Assembly: GCA_013339895.1 (NCBI GenBank)
Contig: JABACO010000136.1
Span: forward strand, 1 to 64,000
Source: Ephydatia muelleri
Taxonomy: Eukaryota; Porifera; Demospongiae; Spongillida; Spongillidae
DNA length: 64,000 bases
Reading direction: 5' to 3'
The notes beneath the pieces were generated by a model that saw only the letters and a program-made list of their open reading frames with translations, did no database searches and was not told the origin of the DNA. Shown here piece by piece: positions 11,411 to 21,445 of this stretch. A program made the translations under genes and the position numbers. Position 1 is the first letter of the stretch; every line of letters starts with the position of its first letter.

Positions 11411-12545
11411 TAATGCACCTAGCCACCTCATATCTCACCTAGCCTCCTCCCCTCACCTAGCCACCGTCCCCTCACCTAGCCACCCCTCCCCTCACCTAGC
11501 CACCTCCCCCTACCTCCCCCCACCTCCCCCTCACCTAGCACCTACCAACCTCCCCTCACCTAGCCACCTCCCCTCACCTAGCCACCTCCTCTCACCTAGC
11601 CACCTCCCTCCCACTAGCCACCCGTCCCCTCACCTAGCCACCTCCCCTCACCTAGCCACCTCCTCTACCTAGCCACCTCCCCTCACCTAGCCACCTCCCC
11701 TCACCTAGCCACCTCCCCTCACCTAGCCACCTCCCCTCACCTAGCCACCTCCCTCACCTAGCCACCTCCCCTCACCTACACCTCCCCTCACCTAGCCACC
11801 TCCCTCACCTAGCCACCTCACCTCACCTAGCCACCTCCCTCACCTAGCCACCTCCCCTCACCTACCACCTCACCTCACCTAGCCACCTCCCCTCATAGCC
11901 ACCTCCCTCACCCCCACCTCCCCTCACCTAGCCACCTCCCCTCACCTAGCCACCTCCCCTCACCTAGCCACCTCCCCTCACCTAGCCACCTCCCCTCACC
12001 TAGCCACCTCCCCTCACCTAGCCACCTCCCCTCACCTAGCCACCTCCCTCACCTAGCCACCTCCCCTCACCTAGCCACCTCCCCTCACCTAGCCACCTCC
12101 CCTCACCTAGCCACCTCCCCTCACCTAGCCACCTCCCTCACCTAGCACCCCCTCACCTAGCCACCTCCCCTCACCTAGCCACCTCCCCTCACCTAGCCAC
12201 CTCCCCTCACCTAGCCACCTCCCCTCACCTAGCCACCTCCCCTCACCTAGCCACCTCCCTCACCTAGCCACCTCCCCTCACCTAGCCACCTCCCCTCACC
12301 TAGCACCTCCCCTCACCTAGCCACCTCCCCTCACCTAGCCACCTCCCCTCACCTAGCCACCTCCCTCACCTAGCCACCTCCCCTCACCTAGCCACCTCCC
12401 CTCACCTAGCCACCTCCCCACACCTAGCCACCTCCCCTCACCTAGCCACATCCCCTCACCTAGCCACCTCCCCTCACTAGCCTCCTCCCCTCACCTAGCC
12501 ACCTCCCCTCACCTAGCCACCTCCCCTCACCTAGCCACCTTCTCC
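11411..12545 (+). repeat. 18-bp minisatellite (CACCTAGCCACCTCCCCT)n
   Basis: Roughly 63 units of CACCTAGCCACCTCCCCT, with frequent 17-bp units missing one C and some 16-bp or shorter units. The array ends where copy 2 of the duplicated segment begins. TAG in the unit closes the plus frames, so it does not code on that strand. Copy 1 at 2036 has only about three units. Confidence 0.95.
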
Positions 12546-13110
12546 ATGCAGGGTTGGCTCACCCATCATTCTCTCCAGACCATGGGAAGGCGTGGAGGAT
12601 GTCCACCACATCCTCTAATCCTGATGGGGACATGGGATGGGGAGGAGGAGTGAAAGATGATGCAAGAGAAGAGGTACACCACTGTGTGTCCAGATATGTG
12701 CCCGCAGGGGGTCCAGGGTGGTGGCACCACGTGTCCAATGGTCCAGAAGTGTGTGCCACCAAGAATCTAAAGGGTATCGACCTTTCGCCCCCCTCCCGCC
12801 TCCCCCCCACCCCCACCCCCTCCTGAGGTGGGAGAGACCAGGGTGTGTACCACTAGGGTGTGATGCCATAGCAGTGTAACTATATTGAAATGTATGTACT
12901 ACTGGCACACCAACATTTCCTCAACCAATGGACTAGAAATAAATATAATTTAATTGTTGACTAATCCAAGAACGTGCACACCAAGCTTTGCCAGAACGTG
13001 TTCAACAATCCATGCTTGGAGGTGTACACAGTACACAGCTGGATGTTGTGTCTTTAAAAGGTGATTCTGCTCTTTGTGTACAATATGTATGAACAAAACC
13101 TGCACCAACG
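12480..13110. repeat. Segmental duplication, copy 2
   Basis: Matches 2036-2605 in the same orientation, from the last 18-bp units through GGTTGGCTCACCCATCATTC to GGTGATTCTGCTCTTTGTGT. Small insertions relative to copy 1 (for example CAATCC and AAAAGG) show age. No gene is recognised in it. Confidence 0.8.
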
Positions 13111-13267
13111 TCATGTGGTATTAGGAATTTAAGGTCACTGTGTAATGAAGTGTATTCATGGCTATGGGAACAGCAATTGCCACAGAATCCTGTGTGGGGT
13201 TGATAAATTATTGCCAAGATTTTAATCTTCACAAACCCTTCCTTATATGGCAATCCCTTTGCTCCGT

Positions 13268-13333
<66 letters not shown>

Positions 13334-13350
13334 CAACAACAACAACAACA
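13268..13350. repeat. (CA)n followed by (CAA)n
   Basis: CA repeat of about 64 bases followed by a short CAA run. ORFs across it are artefacts. Confidence 0.95.
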
Positions 13351-14007
13351 CATTAAACTCAGTTACCCGTTTATCTTTTTTTCAGACAGCAATACTGGCA
13401 GCTTTCCAAGTCAATGTCTAATTGATGGTGTCAGACCCTTTGCCATTTATCAAAGTCCCTATAAAAACTCTGCTAATGTTTCTACCTCAAAAAAGAGGAA
13501 CAGCTAAGTCAGAATCTTCTATTCCTTAAAAAAGGGATTGCGAGAGAGGGATGCTTGGAAGATTTGTTCGAGGACATGCAGAAGGCCTCGCAATGACCAT
13601 TTTCATTACGTGGGAATGACGTTTGGAATTCATTTTTAAAAAGATGTCACTTAAAATTTAGAATTACCAATTTCTGTGTTTATGTCAATTAGGCCTTCTC
13701 ATGCACAATCCGTGCATGCACCGGTTTACTATAAGCCGTAAATATACTATGCGAATTCTTAATGCCATTTGTCCAGTCCGCTTTGTTCCTGATTCCTATA
13801 TATAGGGACAACATTAAACAATTCGTCAGTCGTTGTACGGTGTTCGGGAGGACAGCAACCCACTCTTACATATACCTGGTGATGCATACAGGTAAGCTGT
13901 AATATAACGACGATTGATAAATTACTAAATTTCACTACAGATGTTTTCCACTGGAGTTGCTGCATACTCTTCTGCTTGGTCCTGTAAAGTATTTCCTCAT
14001 AGAAGTA

Positions 14008-14480
14008 ATGGCTACATTCTCCAAGGCGCAGAAGGAAGAAATACTAGCTCGGATGAAAGCTTTCAACTTTTCAGGATTTCACGTGAAAGTTCATGGCAAT
14101 GTGTGCTATCATCACAAGTCATTTGTGGGGAGAGACTACAAGGCCTGGTCTCAGATGGCGCTCTTTATTATAAGCCCGTACCTCACAGAGGGACAGCAAA
14201 AAGTACTATTGGCACTGTCAAAGGTAAGGCATACAAGTTGAAACTTTATTGGTATAAACTTTGTGCTTTGCAGGTGTTCCGTATTGCGTATTGCGATTTC
14301 TTTGACCCTGCTGAGGCTGACACTTTGCATCAGATCTGTGTGGGGTTTGTGCATACCGTAAGAGACTTCATGCCCTCCCTCTTACGCAAGCAGAAGGTTC
14401 ATTACTTCCTTCATCTTGTTGAGAGTATGCAAGACTATGGTCCAACTTCAGCCTTCAGTGCAGAACGGTACATCTGTACA

Positions 14481-14565
<85 letters not shown>

Positions 14566-14690
14566 GAGAGATGGTTGTTTGGTTGTGTGTGTGTGTGTGT
14601 GGTGTGTGAGAGAGGATTGTGTATGGTTGTTTGGTTGTGTGTGTGTGGTGTGTGTGAGAGAGGATTGTGTATGGTTGTTTGGTTGTGAGT

Positions 14691-14721
<31 letters not shown>

Positions 14722-15973
14722 TTTGTGTATTTCAGTGTTTGTGTGCCGGTGTGCGTTTGAGAGTATATGTGCATGTGAGTCCATGTGAGAGATGTGTTTG
14801 TGTGTGTGTATGTGTGTGTGTGTCTGCATGTGCGCGCATGTGTGTGTGTGCATGTGTGTGTTTGTGCTGTGTGTGTGTAAGTATGTGTACACTGTTTTTG
14901 TGTTGTGTTTGTGTACGAGTGGTATAAACGCATTGTGCAGGAAATTGATTTTGGTTATGCATGGATTTACAGTTAAAGTATCTCAAATACAGGTGTGAGT
15001 CTTTTAACTCTTCAGTGCGTCTGCAAAACATCTATGGGAATAAGCAAGCTCCTAGTCGTGATATTGCTAACCACTTTGCTATAGTAGAACATCTGCGCTA
15101 CATTTGTGGCGGAGGATTGTTTAACAGCAATGAAAGGTTACACATCTGATATATGTATCCATGTATTCAACTCCAGCTTTACACAGATGCAGTAAAGGTG
15201 TTAAAGACCTTTACGATACACATGAAGTACAAGGGTTTTTTTAACTCCATTCCAAGCAAGCTTTTGAATGCAGACAGAGAGATTTATAAGCCTGGAACAG
15301 CACGTATGGTGAGTTGTAAGCTATATGTATTGGATAATTTTATGTGTCTATAAATTTTTATAGGCAACATCCTACAATGGGAAACTAAACCTTCTCAAGG
15401 TCCATGCTACCATAATTGACGGGACGATTCTAGAACTGCAACAGCTCGAGACTCCCTATAGTGTCATCACACACCTGGGCAGTATGGATGACAACGTACA
15501 AGAGTACAGAGCAGTTGTCTCCAACTGTTCAGAGCTGGTCCATTCGGGGGATTATGTCGAATTGCACCCTCCATTCTGTGAGGTAAAAAAATTCTTCATG
15601 TAGTTTTTTGTTATGATTTCATCTCTTATCCCAGTTCAAATATGGTCAGCTACTGACAACAATCCAACTTAAGTCGGGTCGTACCCTTTGCCTGGTACAA
15701 GGTTTCTTGGCACTGCAGCTACCTAATGGACAGCCACTGTTTAATGATTTTGAATGTCCACTTTTCACCCTATCACGGACACTATTTACTGTGGACAGCA
15801 CAAGGATTCAAAAGGCAGTTTCAATGGTCCACGAATGTGGAAACCACTGCAAGTTTGAAAAATCTGTAGTTCTTAACACTGTGGAGCGGGAGCAAGTTGC
15901 AGATACCAAGCTTGTGTTCTTACATGACTGGACACAGTTGCTGTATTGCCTTAATGTGTATTGTGTTTTGTAA
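14008..15973 (+). pseudogene. Plavaka-type transposase, C-terminal half
   Basis: Six exons can be read: 14008-14223 (FSKAQKEEILARMKAFNFSG, KAWSQMALFII), 14274-14467 (QKVHYFLHLVESMQDYGPTS), 14993-15136 (CESFNSSVRLQNIYGNKQAP, SRDIANHFA), 15177-15308 (FFNSIPSKLLNADREIYKPG), 15364-15582, and 15635-15973 (VHECGNHCKFEKS, YCLNVYC, TAA). All boundaries are GT-AG. The HxLLHLVxxxxxFGP/ExFESFN/APSRDIA pattern fits the C-terminal part of Plavaka-type (CMC superfamily) DNA transposases. The N-terminal zinc finger and DDTSGN region are absent. The one clear lesion is at 15137-15176: read through, this stretch has an in-frame TGA (near 15148), and spliced as a 40-nt intron it shifts frame by one. It may therefore be a lightly damaged or a domesticated partial gene. 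Confidence 0.6.
14482..14870. repeat. (TG)n tract inside a Plavaka-type intron
   Basis: Pure TG for about 75 bases, then TG-rich sequence with GGTTGTTTGG duplications. It fills the intron 14468-14992. Confidence 0.9.
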
Positions 15974-16082
15974 AAACTTGTATTGTGTTTTATAATAACA
16001 GTTGCAATGCACTTTATCACTTTATCATTTAATTGGAATTACGGTAGTGAAAGTCCATATAAGGAATTCATCTGTTTTTGTA

Positions 16083-16250
16083 CAGGTTGTTTACGACCCT
16101 GTTGCAGGTAGTTGACTGGATCGATACAAGTTGTTAGCTACAGCATATATCAGGGGTGGTACCTTTCGGTCGTGTACCGACTTGTTCTACACCTCTCATA
16201 TCGACCCTGTAATCAATCCTGTCGCAGGTTGTATACACCCCTGTACCGTG
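16083..16250. repeat. Cluster of short inverted motifs downstream of transposase
   Basis: Motifs such as TACAGGTTGTTTACGACCCTG, CCTGTTGCAGGTAGTTG, CCTGTCGCAGGTTGTATAC and CCCCTGTACC recur in both orientations between the transposase stop and the EF-hand start. They resemble subterminal repeats of CMC-type elements, though they differ in sequence from those around 30050 and 34300. If so, the element's right end lies directly in the EF-hand gene's upstream region. Confidence 0.4.
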
Positions 16251-16282
16251 AACAAACTTTTCGTTGTGTAATCAGTGGCACC

Positions 16283-16865
16283 ATGGCTAGTGACCTCACA
16301 AAGAATGAGTTCTGGTTGAAGAAGATGACTGCACGATTTCATGCAATGAATTCGAAAAAGGATGGAGTGCTTACTAAAGCCGATTTCGACATATTGATCG
16401 AGAATATCATTAAGTTCGGGAAGCTGAATGATGCCCAAGCGGAACGCTGCCGGAAGCAGATGGCTACGCTGTTACCTCTTTTTGGAGACGAAACCTTTAA
16501 GATAACACAGGAAGGGTTTAACGATGCAGCAGCGAAGAGCTCAGAAGGTATTTATATTCTATCGGCACCATTCGTAACACATTGCTTATGTCTTGTCCTG
16601 TATAGGCAATTACTTAGTCCTTTTGGGAAATCAAAATTTTGATATTATTGACACTGACGCCGACGGGATCATTTCTTACAACGAGTGGGTTGTCTACTTT
16701 GAAAGTATCGGGATTGATGTAAAGCATGCTCGGCCGTGCTTTGATGCCTTGAATACGAACAAAGATGGAAAACTCACTCGCTCGGAATTTTTGGATGCCA
16801 CGGTCAACTTCGTCCGTAGCACAGACGAAAGTCACCCCAGTCGCTTCCTATTTGGTCTTATTTAA
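16283..16865 (+). CDS. EF-hand protein, sarcoplasmic calcium-binding protein/calexcitin-like, two exons
   Basis: Exon 1 is 16283-16547 and exon 2 is 16606-16865, with a 58-bp GT-AG intron in phase 1. Together they encode 174 residues ending TAA. Three EF-hand loops are visible. Residues 23-34 (N-S-K-K-D-G..D) are degenerate. Residues 104-115 (DTDADGIISYNE) and 138-149 (NTNKDGKLTRSE) are canonical. The C-terminus SRFLFGLI resembles the FxFGP(L/I) end of sarcoplasmic calcium-binding and luciferin-binding-type proteins. The length suits that family. The likely role is cytosolic Ca2+ buffering or sensing; the exact subfamily is uncertain. A diverged paralogue in reverse orientation lies at 51832-52397. 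The upstream 200 bp overlaps possible transposon-end repeats. The gene appears intact. Confidence 0.8.
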
Positions 16866-17190
16866 TGCGAACTGCATATGTAATGAACTCCTAGCTACAT
16901 GTGTACCTCTAATTTTTGGAAACGTATCACGTGCCCTATATGCTTTGCACGTATGTAAATGTTCATTTATTAGAATAGCAGCGTTCACCTCGATAAGAAT
17001 CGATACAAGACTTCAGGGGGTACGGTGGCCCTGGAGGTCGCGAGCAAACACTGCACACTTGTGGCATTACACGTGGGCCGGTTTTGTGGTTAAACACTGA
17101 CCACTAACACGGGTTTCGGATTTAAACAAATAACAAAAGGCGGTTTGCGTGTCCGGACATAACATCGATATTAAAATTAACGTCATACGT
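16866..17190. other. No gene recognised
   Basis: Sequence downstream of the EF-hand gene. No clear polyadenylation signal was identified by eye and no further exon is supported. Confidence 0.4.
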
Positions 17191-17192
17191 TG

Positions 17193-17400
17193 CAAAACAC
17201 TTAGGCTAGTTCACAAATTGACGCAAGGCACCGCGATGCGACGCGATGCGACATCGCGCGACCAGCGTACAAATTGTGAACGTTCAGCGTAATCGAATCG
17301 CGTCGCGTCGCTGCGTCGTGCGACGTATCGCGTCGCGTCGCACAGAATAGAAAAAATATTCTATTCCTGCGATATCGCAGCGACAAACCACACCTTTTTC
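17193..17400. mobile_element. GCGTCGC-rich end of a Harbinger-type element
   Basis: CTAGTTCACAAATTGACGC is followed by dense GCGATGCGACGCG motifs. An inverted partner GCGTACAAATTGTGAACG comes next, and then GCGTCGCGTCGC runs. Terminal sequences of PIF/Harbinger elements often have this GCG-rich palindromic make-up (general knowledge). The adjacent minus-strand coding remnant supports the call. Confidence 0.5.
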
Positions 17401-17411
17401 TACAGTCATTT

Positions 17412-17657
17412 CGCTTTTAACCCGTAATAAACCCTATAAGTCAAGCAAGTCAAACGTTTCCTTCGTCATTCTGAGATAATTGAAATGCTTCTCAGCCTCA
17501 TTTCTCCAATGAGATTGTGGAAAGCTCCTTGTCTTGTCCGCATTTGGAGTAACGGACGAACCCACATCCTTCTCTTTCGTCGCCGCAATCTTCGTCTTAT
17601 TAGTAGACCCGCTGTGATAGCAACCATAAGTGCATCGTCTTCTGATGAGCTATCCAT
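17412..17657 (-). pseudogene. N-terminus of a PIF/Harbinger transposase, frameshifted
   Basis: The minus-strand ORF starts ATG at 17657 and reads MDSSSEDDALMVAI, then RRRLRRRKRRMWVRPLLQ, then RTRQGAFHNLIGEMRL. After a one-base shift it continues EKHFNYLRMTKETFDLL. The W-V-(R/H)-P-(L/I)-L ... G-x-F/Y-H-x-L-(V/I)-x-E-(L/M)-R-L ... YxRMTxxTFDxLL pattern is the classic start of Harbinger nucleases (HARBI1-like). Coding then runs into the GC-rich end, so catalytic residues are absent. It is a deletion derivative. Confidence 0.65.
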
Positions 17658-17718
17658 ATGGCTATTAATCTTTCAAATGGGGTTAATATATATATGGGAC
17701 CACGGATATATTATAAAA

Positions 17719-17788
17719 TGGGGAATTTCATGAGAAAAGGGACCTTATGGATATATCCATAAGGTCCCTTTTCTCATGAAATTCCCCA
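17719..17788. repeat. Perfect 70-bp palindrome
   Basis: Two 35-base arms with no spacer, from TGGGGAATTTCATGAG outward to the centre GGATATATCC. I checked the reverse complement base by base and it is identical. It lies between a Harbinger remnant and a half copy of the 8735 foldback element, and is flanked by direct TTATAAAA(A)TG repeats. No function assigned. Confidence 0.95.
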
Positions 17789-17789
17789 A

Positions 17790-18040
17790 ATGTTATAAAA
17801 ATGCATCGCGGGTGAATCGCTATAACTTCCCAAAGGTTAACGCTATCGACCCCTTGTTTTCAACACTTCATACTGCACCATTCCACTACGGGAAAACATA
17901 TTTTGGGGCCTTGCACCAGTCCTTGCTGATGCTACAAGGTCCGATACCCCATGGGGTTCAACACCTACACAACTTCAGGTAGGAGCCTTCAAATCGCTTC
18001 AAATTCGGTGTGTAGGTAGAGGGGTCCTGTCGCTATTGAC
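17790..18040 (+). repeat. Half copy of the arm foldback element
   Basis: Shares GAATCGCTATAACTTCC, TTCAACACTTCATACTGCACC, CGATACCCCATGGGGTT and TCAAATCGCTTCAAATTCG with 8785-9110. Only one half is present, so it cannot fold as the arm copies do. Confidence 0.7.
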
Positions 18041-18293
18041 GTGCCTTGTTCGTTATTTTTTTACTTCGTCCGTCACGGAGATACAGCTGTGCAAAGTAAA
18101 TGCACCTTTTCGCGCCATTACACGTGAAAGATCGGTTTCCGTTCTCCGATATTCAACTACTTCCTGTATGATAACTGAGCCACACCTACAAGGTACGGTC
18201 CCTATTATTACATAATTGTCACGTGATTCCAACATATTGAGTACCACAGACGAGTTACGGTTTATTACATGTACGTGTTGTTCCTGGTGTGAT

Positions 18294-19460
18294 ATGGCGA
18301 CGCGTAACACGAGTAAAGACGATCTTGTCGCGTTTGGTTCCCCTGACGACTTCAAACGTTACGAAGACGACGACATTCGAGATGAATTCGACGAGGATGT
18401 GGAGATTGAGAGCTGTGGTGATGGGAGTGGTACCGATGACGATGGTGGTTGTAGCAATGATGGCAATGGTTTTGATGGTGGTGGCTGCGGTGAGGACAGT
18501 GAGGGTGGAAGTGATGGTGATGGTAGAAGTGACGGTGATGGTGAAAGTGATGATGGTGGAAGTGATGATGGTAGAAGTGATGATGATGGTGGAAGTGATG
18601 GTGATGGTGGAAGTGATGGTGATGATGGAAGTGATGATGATGGTGGAAGTGATAGTGATGGTGATGGTGGAAATGATGGTGATGAGGGCACAGGTGGTAT
18701 ACCAGCTAGAATAGCATGTGGGCAGAGTCGGCCCCATCGCTTGCTCAATGTCTACCTTGCCAGAGGTGGGTGCTGCAAAGACTGTTGCTTGATGAAATAT
18801 GGCGACCTACCCCGAAAGCGAGCAGACACAATGTGTAAATTAGACAAAACATCCAGAAAGGCTGTTGTTTTAGGAATGCTGACTGTTATTCGAGACAAAT
18901 CTGGTTCACGAAATACATTCCAGTATCAGCTTGACTGGTGCAGTCCTGTCTGCAGAGATGCTTTCTGTGCTGTCATTGGCATTAGTTGCCGTATGTTGAA
19001 GCACTGGTTGCAGCAAGTGTGCTCTGACTCAGACGTTGAGCCACATCCCCATGGCAACTGTGGCAGGTCACCTCATAATGCCCTGTCTCGTTTGGACAAG
19101 AATAGAGTGGTCTCATTTATAAGAAACTATGCAACCATACATGCCCTTCCTGATCCTGGTCGGTTGCAAGGAGCTGTCAGAGACTTTGTTCTGGAGAGTG
19201 GCAAGACCATGAAGTCAGTGTTTGCTGAGTACTGCAAGGCCATGGAATCCCTAGCAAGGAGCACACCAGCAGCACAGCAACCTTGCCCTTACCGACTGAC
19301 CAGTCGACTGAAACGGCAGTACACCTTGCTCAATGCACCTGCAGCTTCACCAACACGACCTGCAGCACGTGCTGTGAAGTACATGTCATTTATTCGACTC
19401 TGGCGCAAGTACTGCATCAACATAAAGATCGAACCATCACGCAGCGACCTGTGTGATTAG
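18294..19460 (+). CDS. Putative transposase N-terminal half with acidic Asp/Gly/Ser tract
   Basis: An uninterrupted ORF of 388 residues from ATG 18294. Residues about 20-50 are acidic. Residues about 45-140 are a DGGSDGDG-type tract from a GATGGTGG repeat. The folded part then contains LLNVYLARGGCCKDCCLMK, CSPVCRDAFCAVIGISCRML, RVVSFIRNYATIHALPDPGR and YMSFIRLWRKYCINIKIEPS, ending SDLCD-stop. I recall CRxAFxxxxGI..R / VxFIxNYAxxHxLPxPGR / FxxLWRxxxPxIxxxKPxSDLCxxCQ from large uncharacterised transposase-like proteins of corals and bivalves. There the chain continues past DLCxxC, and here TAG follows, with CDQ directly after it in frame. It is probably a truncated transposon gene. The start at 18294 is chosen over 18216 for its context after an upstream stop-rich region. 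Confidence 0.5.
   Translation: MATRNTSKDDLVAFGSPDDFKRYEDDDIRDEFDEDVEIESCGDGSGTDDDGGCSNDGNGFDGGGCGEDSEGGSDGDGRSDGDGESDDGGSDDGRSDDDGGSDGDGGSDGDDGSDDDGGSDSDGDGGNDGDEGTGGIPARIACGQSRPHRLLNVYLARGGCCKDCCLMKYGDLPRKRADTMCKLDKTSRKAVVLGMLTVIRDKSGSRNTFQYQLDWCSPVCRDAFCAVIGISCRMLKHWLQQVCSDSDVEPHPHGNCGRSPHNALSRLDKNRVVSFIRNYATIHALPDPGRLQGAVRDFVLESGKTMKSVFAEYCKAMESLARSTPAAQQPCPYRLTSRLKRQYTLLNAPAASPTRPAARAVKYMSFIRLWRKYCINIKIEPSRSDLCD
18414..18690 (+). repeat. Imperfect GATGGTGGAAGT coding repeat
   Basis: Variants of AGTGATGATGGTGGA in tandem. The unit is a multiple of three bases and keeps the ORF open on both strands, so antisense Ser/Pro-rich ORFs here are artefacts. Confidence 0.8.
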
Positions 19461-19972
19461 TGCGATCAGATGTTGTCCGAGACCCAAGGAAGAAGGATGA
19501 TGTTTGTCCAAAGCCTTCACTTGCCATCAACTTGTCCAGTGCTGCTGAAAATGTTTGTCCACAGGACCAACCAGGACCTTCAACAGCCATTCCTGGCCCA
19601 TCCACTGCTAAAGGTCATGATTCTAATGATGAAGACAAAGGCAGGAAACGCAGACCAAATTCTGAATTGAACTTTGTCTACAGGTGCCCAATGTGCACCA
19701 AGAGCTATGCCAGCTATCCAGCACTATATCTTCACAAGAGGAACAAGCACAAGGAAGCTGCTACCATCGAAACTAGGAAACAACCAACAGAGGATGGCAA
19801 GATGGTTATGGGCAGCACACACCCTGGACATGACACTCAGGCTGAGGGTCCCGGTCCCAAGAAGCGTAGGAAGAGATCAGACATAGATCTCACATACACC
19901 TGCTCTATATGTGGCAACAGTTATGGCAGTAAAGCAGCTTTATATACACACAACAAAAACAAACACACGTGA
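19461..19972 (+). CDS. Two C2H2 zinc fingers, partial gene
   Basis: The frame opens just after the previous ORF's stop and runs to TGA at 19972 without a good ATG near its start. It contains YRCPMCTKSYASYPALYLHK (C-x2-C-x12-H-x4-H), a Lys/Arg-rich linker (GPKKRRKRSDID), and YTCSICGNSYGSKAALYTHN with the same spacing. Each finger is followed by NKHK or NKHT. It could be a DNA-binding exon of the transposon gene just upstream, displaced by one frame, or the end of a separate gene. The first finger exon is duplicated at 20700-20823. No domain beyond the fingers is seen. Confidence 0.5.
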
Positions 19973-20487
19973 CCACAATCAACAGTTTTCACACCTTGCA
20001 AAGATTGGATGGAGTTACATGTACTAGAACACCTAGACCATCACTACATTCAGCGACTCTTGTATTGTTACGAGGCTCTCATCAAGACCAGTGCTTCATA
20101 TACATGTGCTTGCGCACATTTCACCAGATACAGGAGGTGAGAGTTCCTGTTCCGTGCATGGCCCATTGGAGGCAATGTACATGTATTCTCGCATGTATGT
20201 ATTGTCCAGTACGAAGATATGCCTATTGGCTGTATGGAGATGATGATGGGAGAGAGGGGGGGCTGGTGTGCTGTTATTGCAGCAAAACAGCTTTTATACA
20301 CATAACAAATACATAGCTCACATCATTGCATGACCTGTATGTACATTAAATCCTGGGATGGACTTGTGTACGCATCACACATATCAACAATCCTCCTGTG
20401 TTTATATGTATGTAGTGTGTTAGAAGTGAACTCTCCTCATCCATTTTTCTTTCCCACATAGAGAGGATGTTGTTGATCCATCAGATA

Positions 20488-20703
20488 TTCTGCACTCTTG
20501 TGGATCCGACACCTGCTACATGCGCATGAAACCCTCTGAAGAGAAAATGCAAGAATGTATTCAAGCAACTACAAGCAAGGTTGCAATGGTGATCATATGG
20601 CTCAGCCATGGCAAGTTAACTTGATGTCAGTTAGGTAGCTGAGATTAGTGAACCCAAGATTCAGTTGACTGCACGCCATAGCAAGAGGACTGGTGCACCT
20701 GAT
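20488..20703 (+). repeat. Inverted repeat, left partner
   Basis: From CTGCACTCTTGTGGATCCG through GAAGAGAAAATGCAAGAATG and CATATGGCTCAGCCATGGCA to GACTGGTGCACCTGA. The reverse complement is found at about 23905-24286. The pair bounds a 3.2 kb locus with minisatellites and the RS/QF gene. Confidence 0.8.
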
Positions 20704-20823
20704 TCTGAATTGAACTTTGTCTACAGGTGCCCAATGTGCACCAAGAGCTATGCCAGCTATACAGCACTATATCTTCACAAGAGGAACAAGCACAAGGACA
20801 TGACAGAGGAAAAAAACGCGTGA
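20641..20823 (+). pseudogene. Duplicated zinc-finger exon
   Basis: GATTCTGAATTGAACTTTG through TTCACAAGAGGAACAAGCAC repeats 19661-19752 nearly exactly, reading NFVYRCPMCTKSYASYTALY and KRNKHKD, then stopping at TGA. Only one finger is present, and a (TG)n tract follows at once. Upstream it is joined to the inverted repeat rather than to the acidic linker. Confidence 0.7.
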
Positions 20824-20825
20824 GA

Positions 20826-20971
<146 letters not shown>

Positions 20972-21445
20972 CCTGTTTACACCGTGTTCATGTGTTGTGG
21001 GGTCAACCTTATGGTTTGTCGTTAGTAGCCATGTATGTTTGCTGTCTAAGCAATCAAACAGTTCTTTTGAGAACTCCCACATAGGTGTGTGGCATTGCAT
21101 ATTTACAAAGGAGGTCTTTTGAACTGCAGCTGACATGCACTAACTGAGTATGCAATTCATCACATGCTATAATGTTTTCATTGCTTAGTCTGGGGGCCCT
21201 TTTGAATGCATGAATATTGCACAAGCTAGATGTTGAGTTCTGGTACATGTACATTCATGTGTGCTTGTGTGGTTGTGGTTTTACTCACCCATGTTGCCTG
21301 AGTGGTTCCCCTCCTCAGATATAGACTGGTGCAGGAGCTGTGGGTGGAATAGGGGTTCTAATGCATTAGTGGAGGAAACTGCTGGACAAAAGGTTGTGGA
21401 CAGAGGGAAAGATGAGGGGCACTGCTGAACAACAGTAAAATGCTT

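Noticed and set aside
11411-12545. CRISPR-like array
   Set aside because: Tandem 18-bp units without spacers in a eukaryotic context; a minisatellite.
18255-18748. Ser/Pro-rich and Thr/Ile-rich minus-strand ORFs
   Set aside because: Antisense of the GATGGTGG repeat in the transposase-like ORF, whose downstream domain is on the plus strand.
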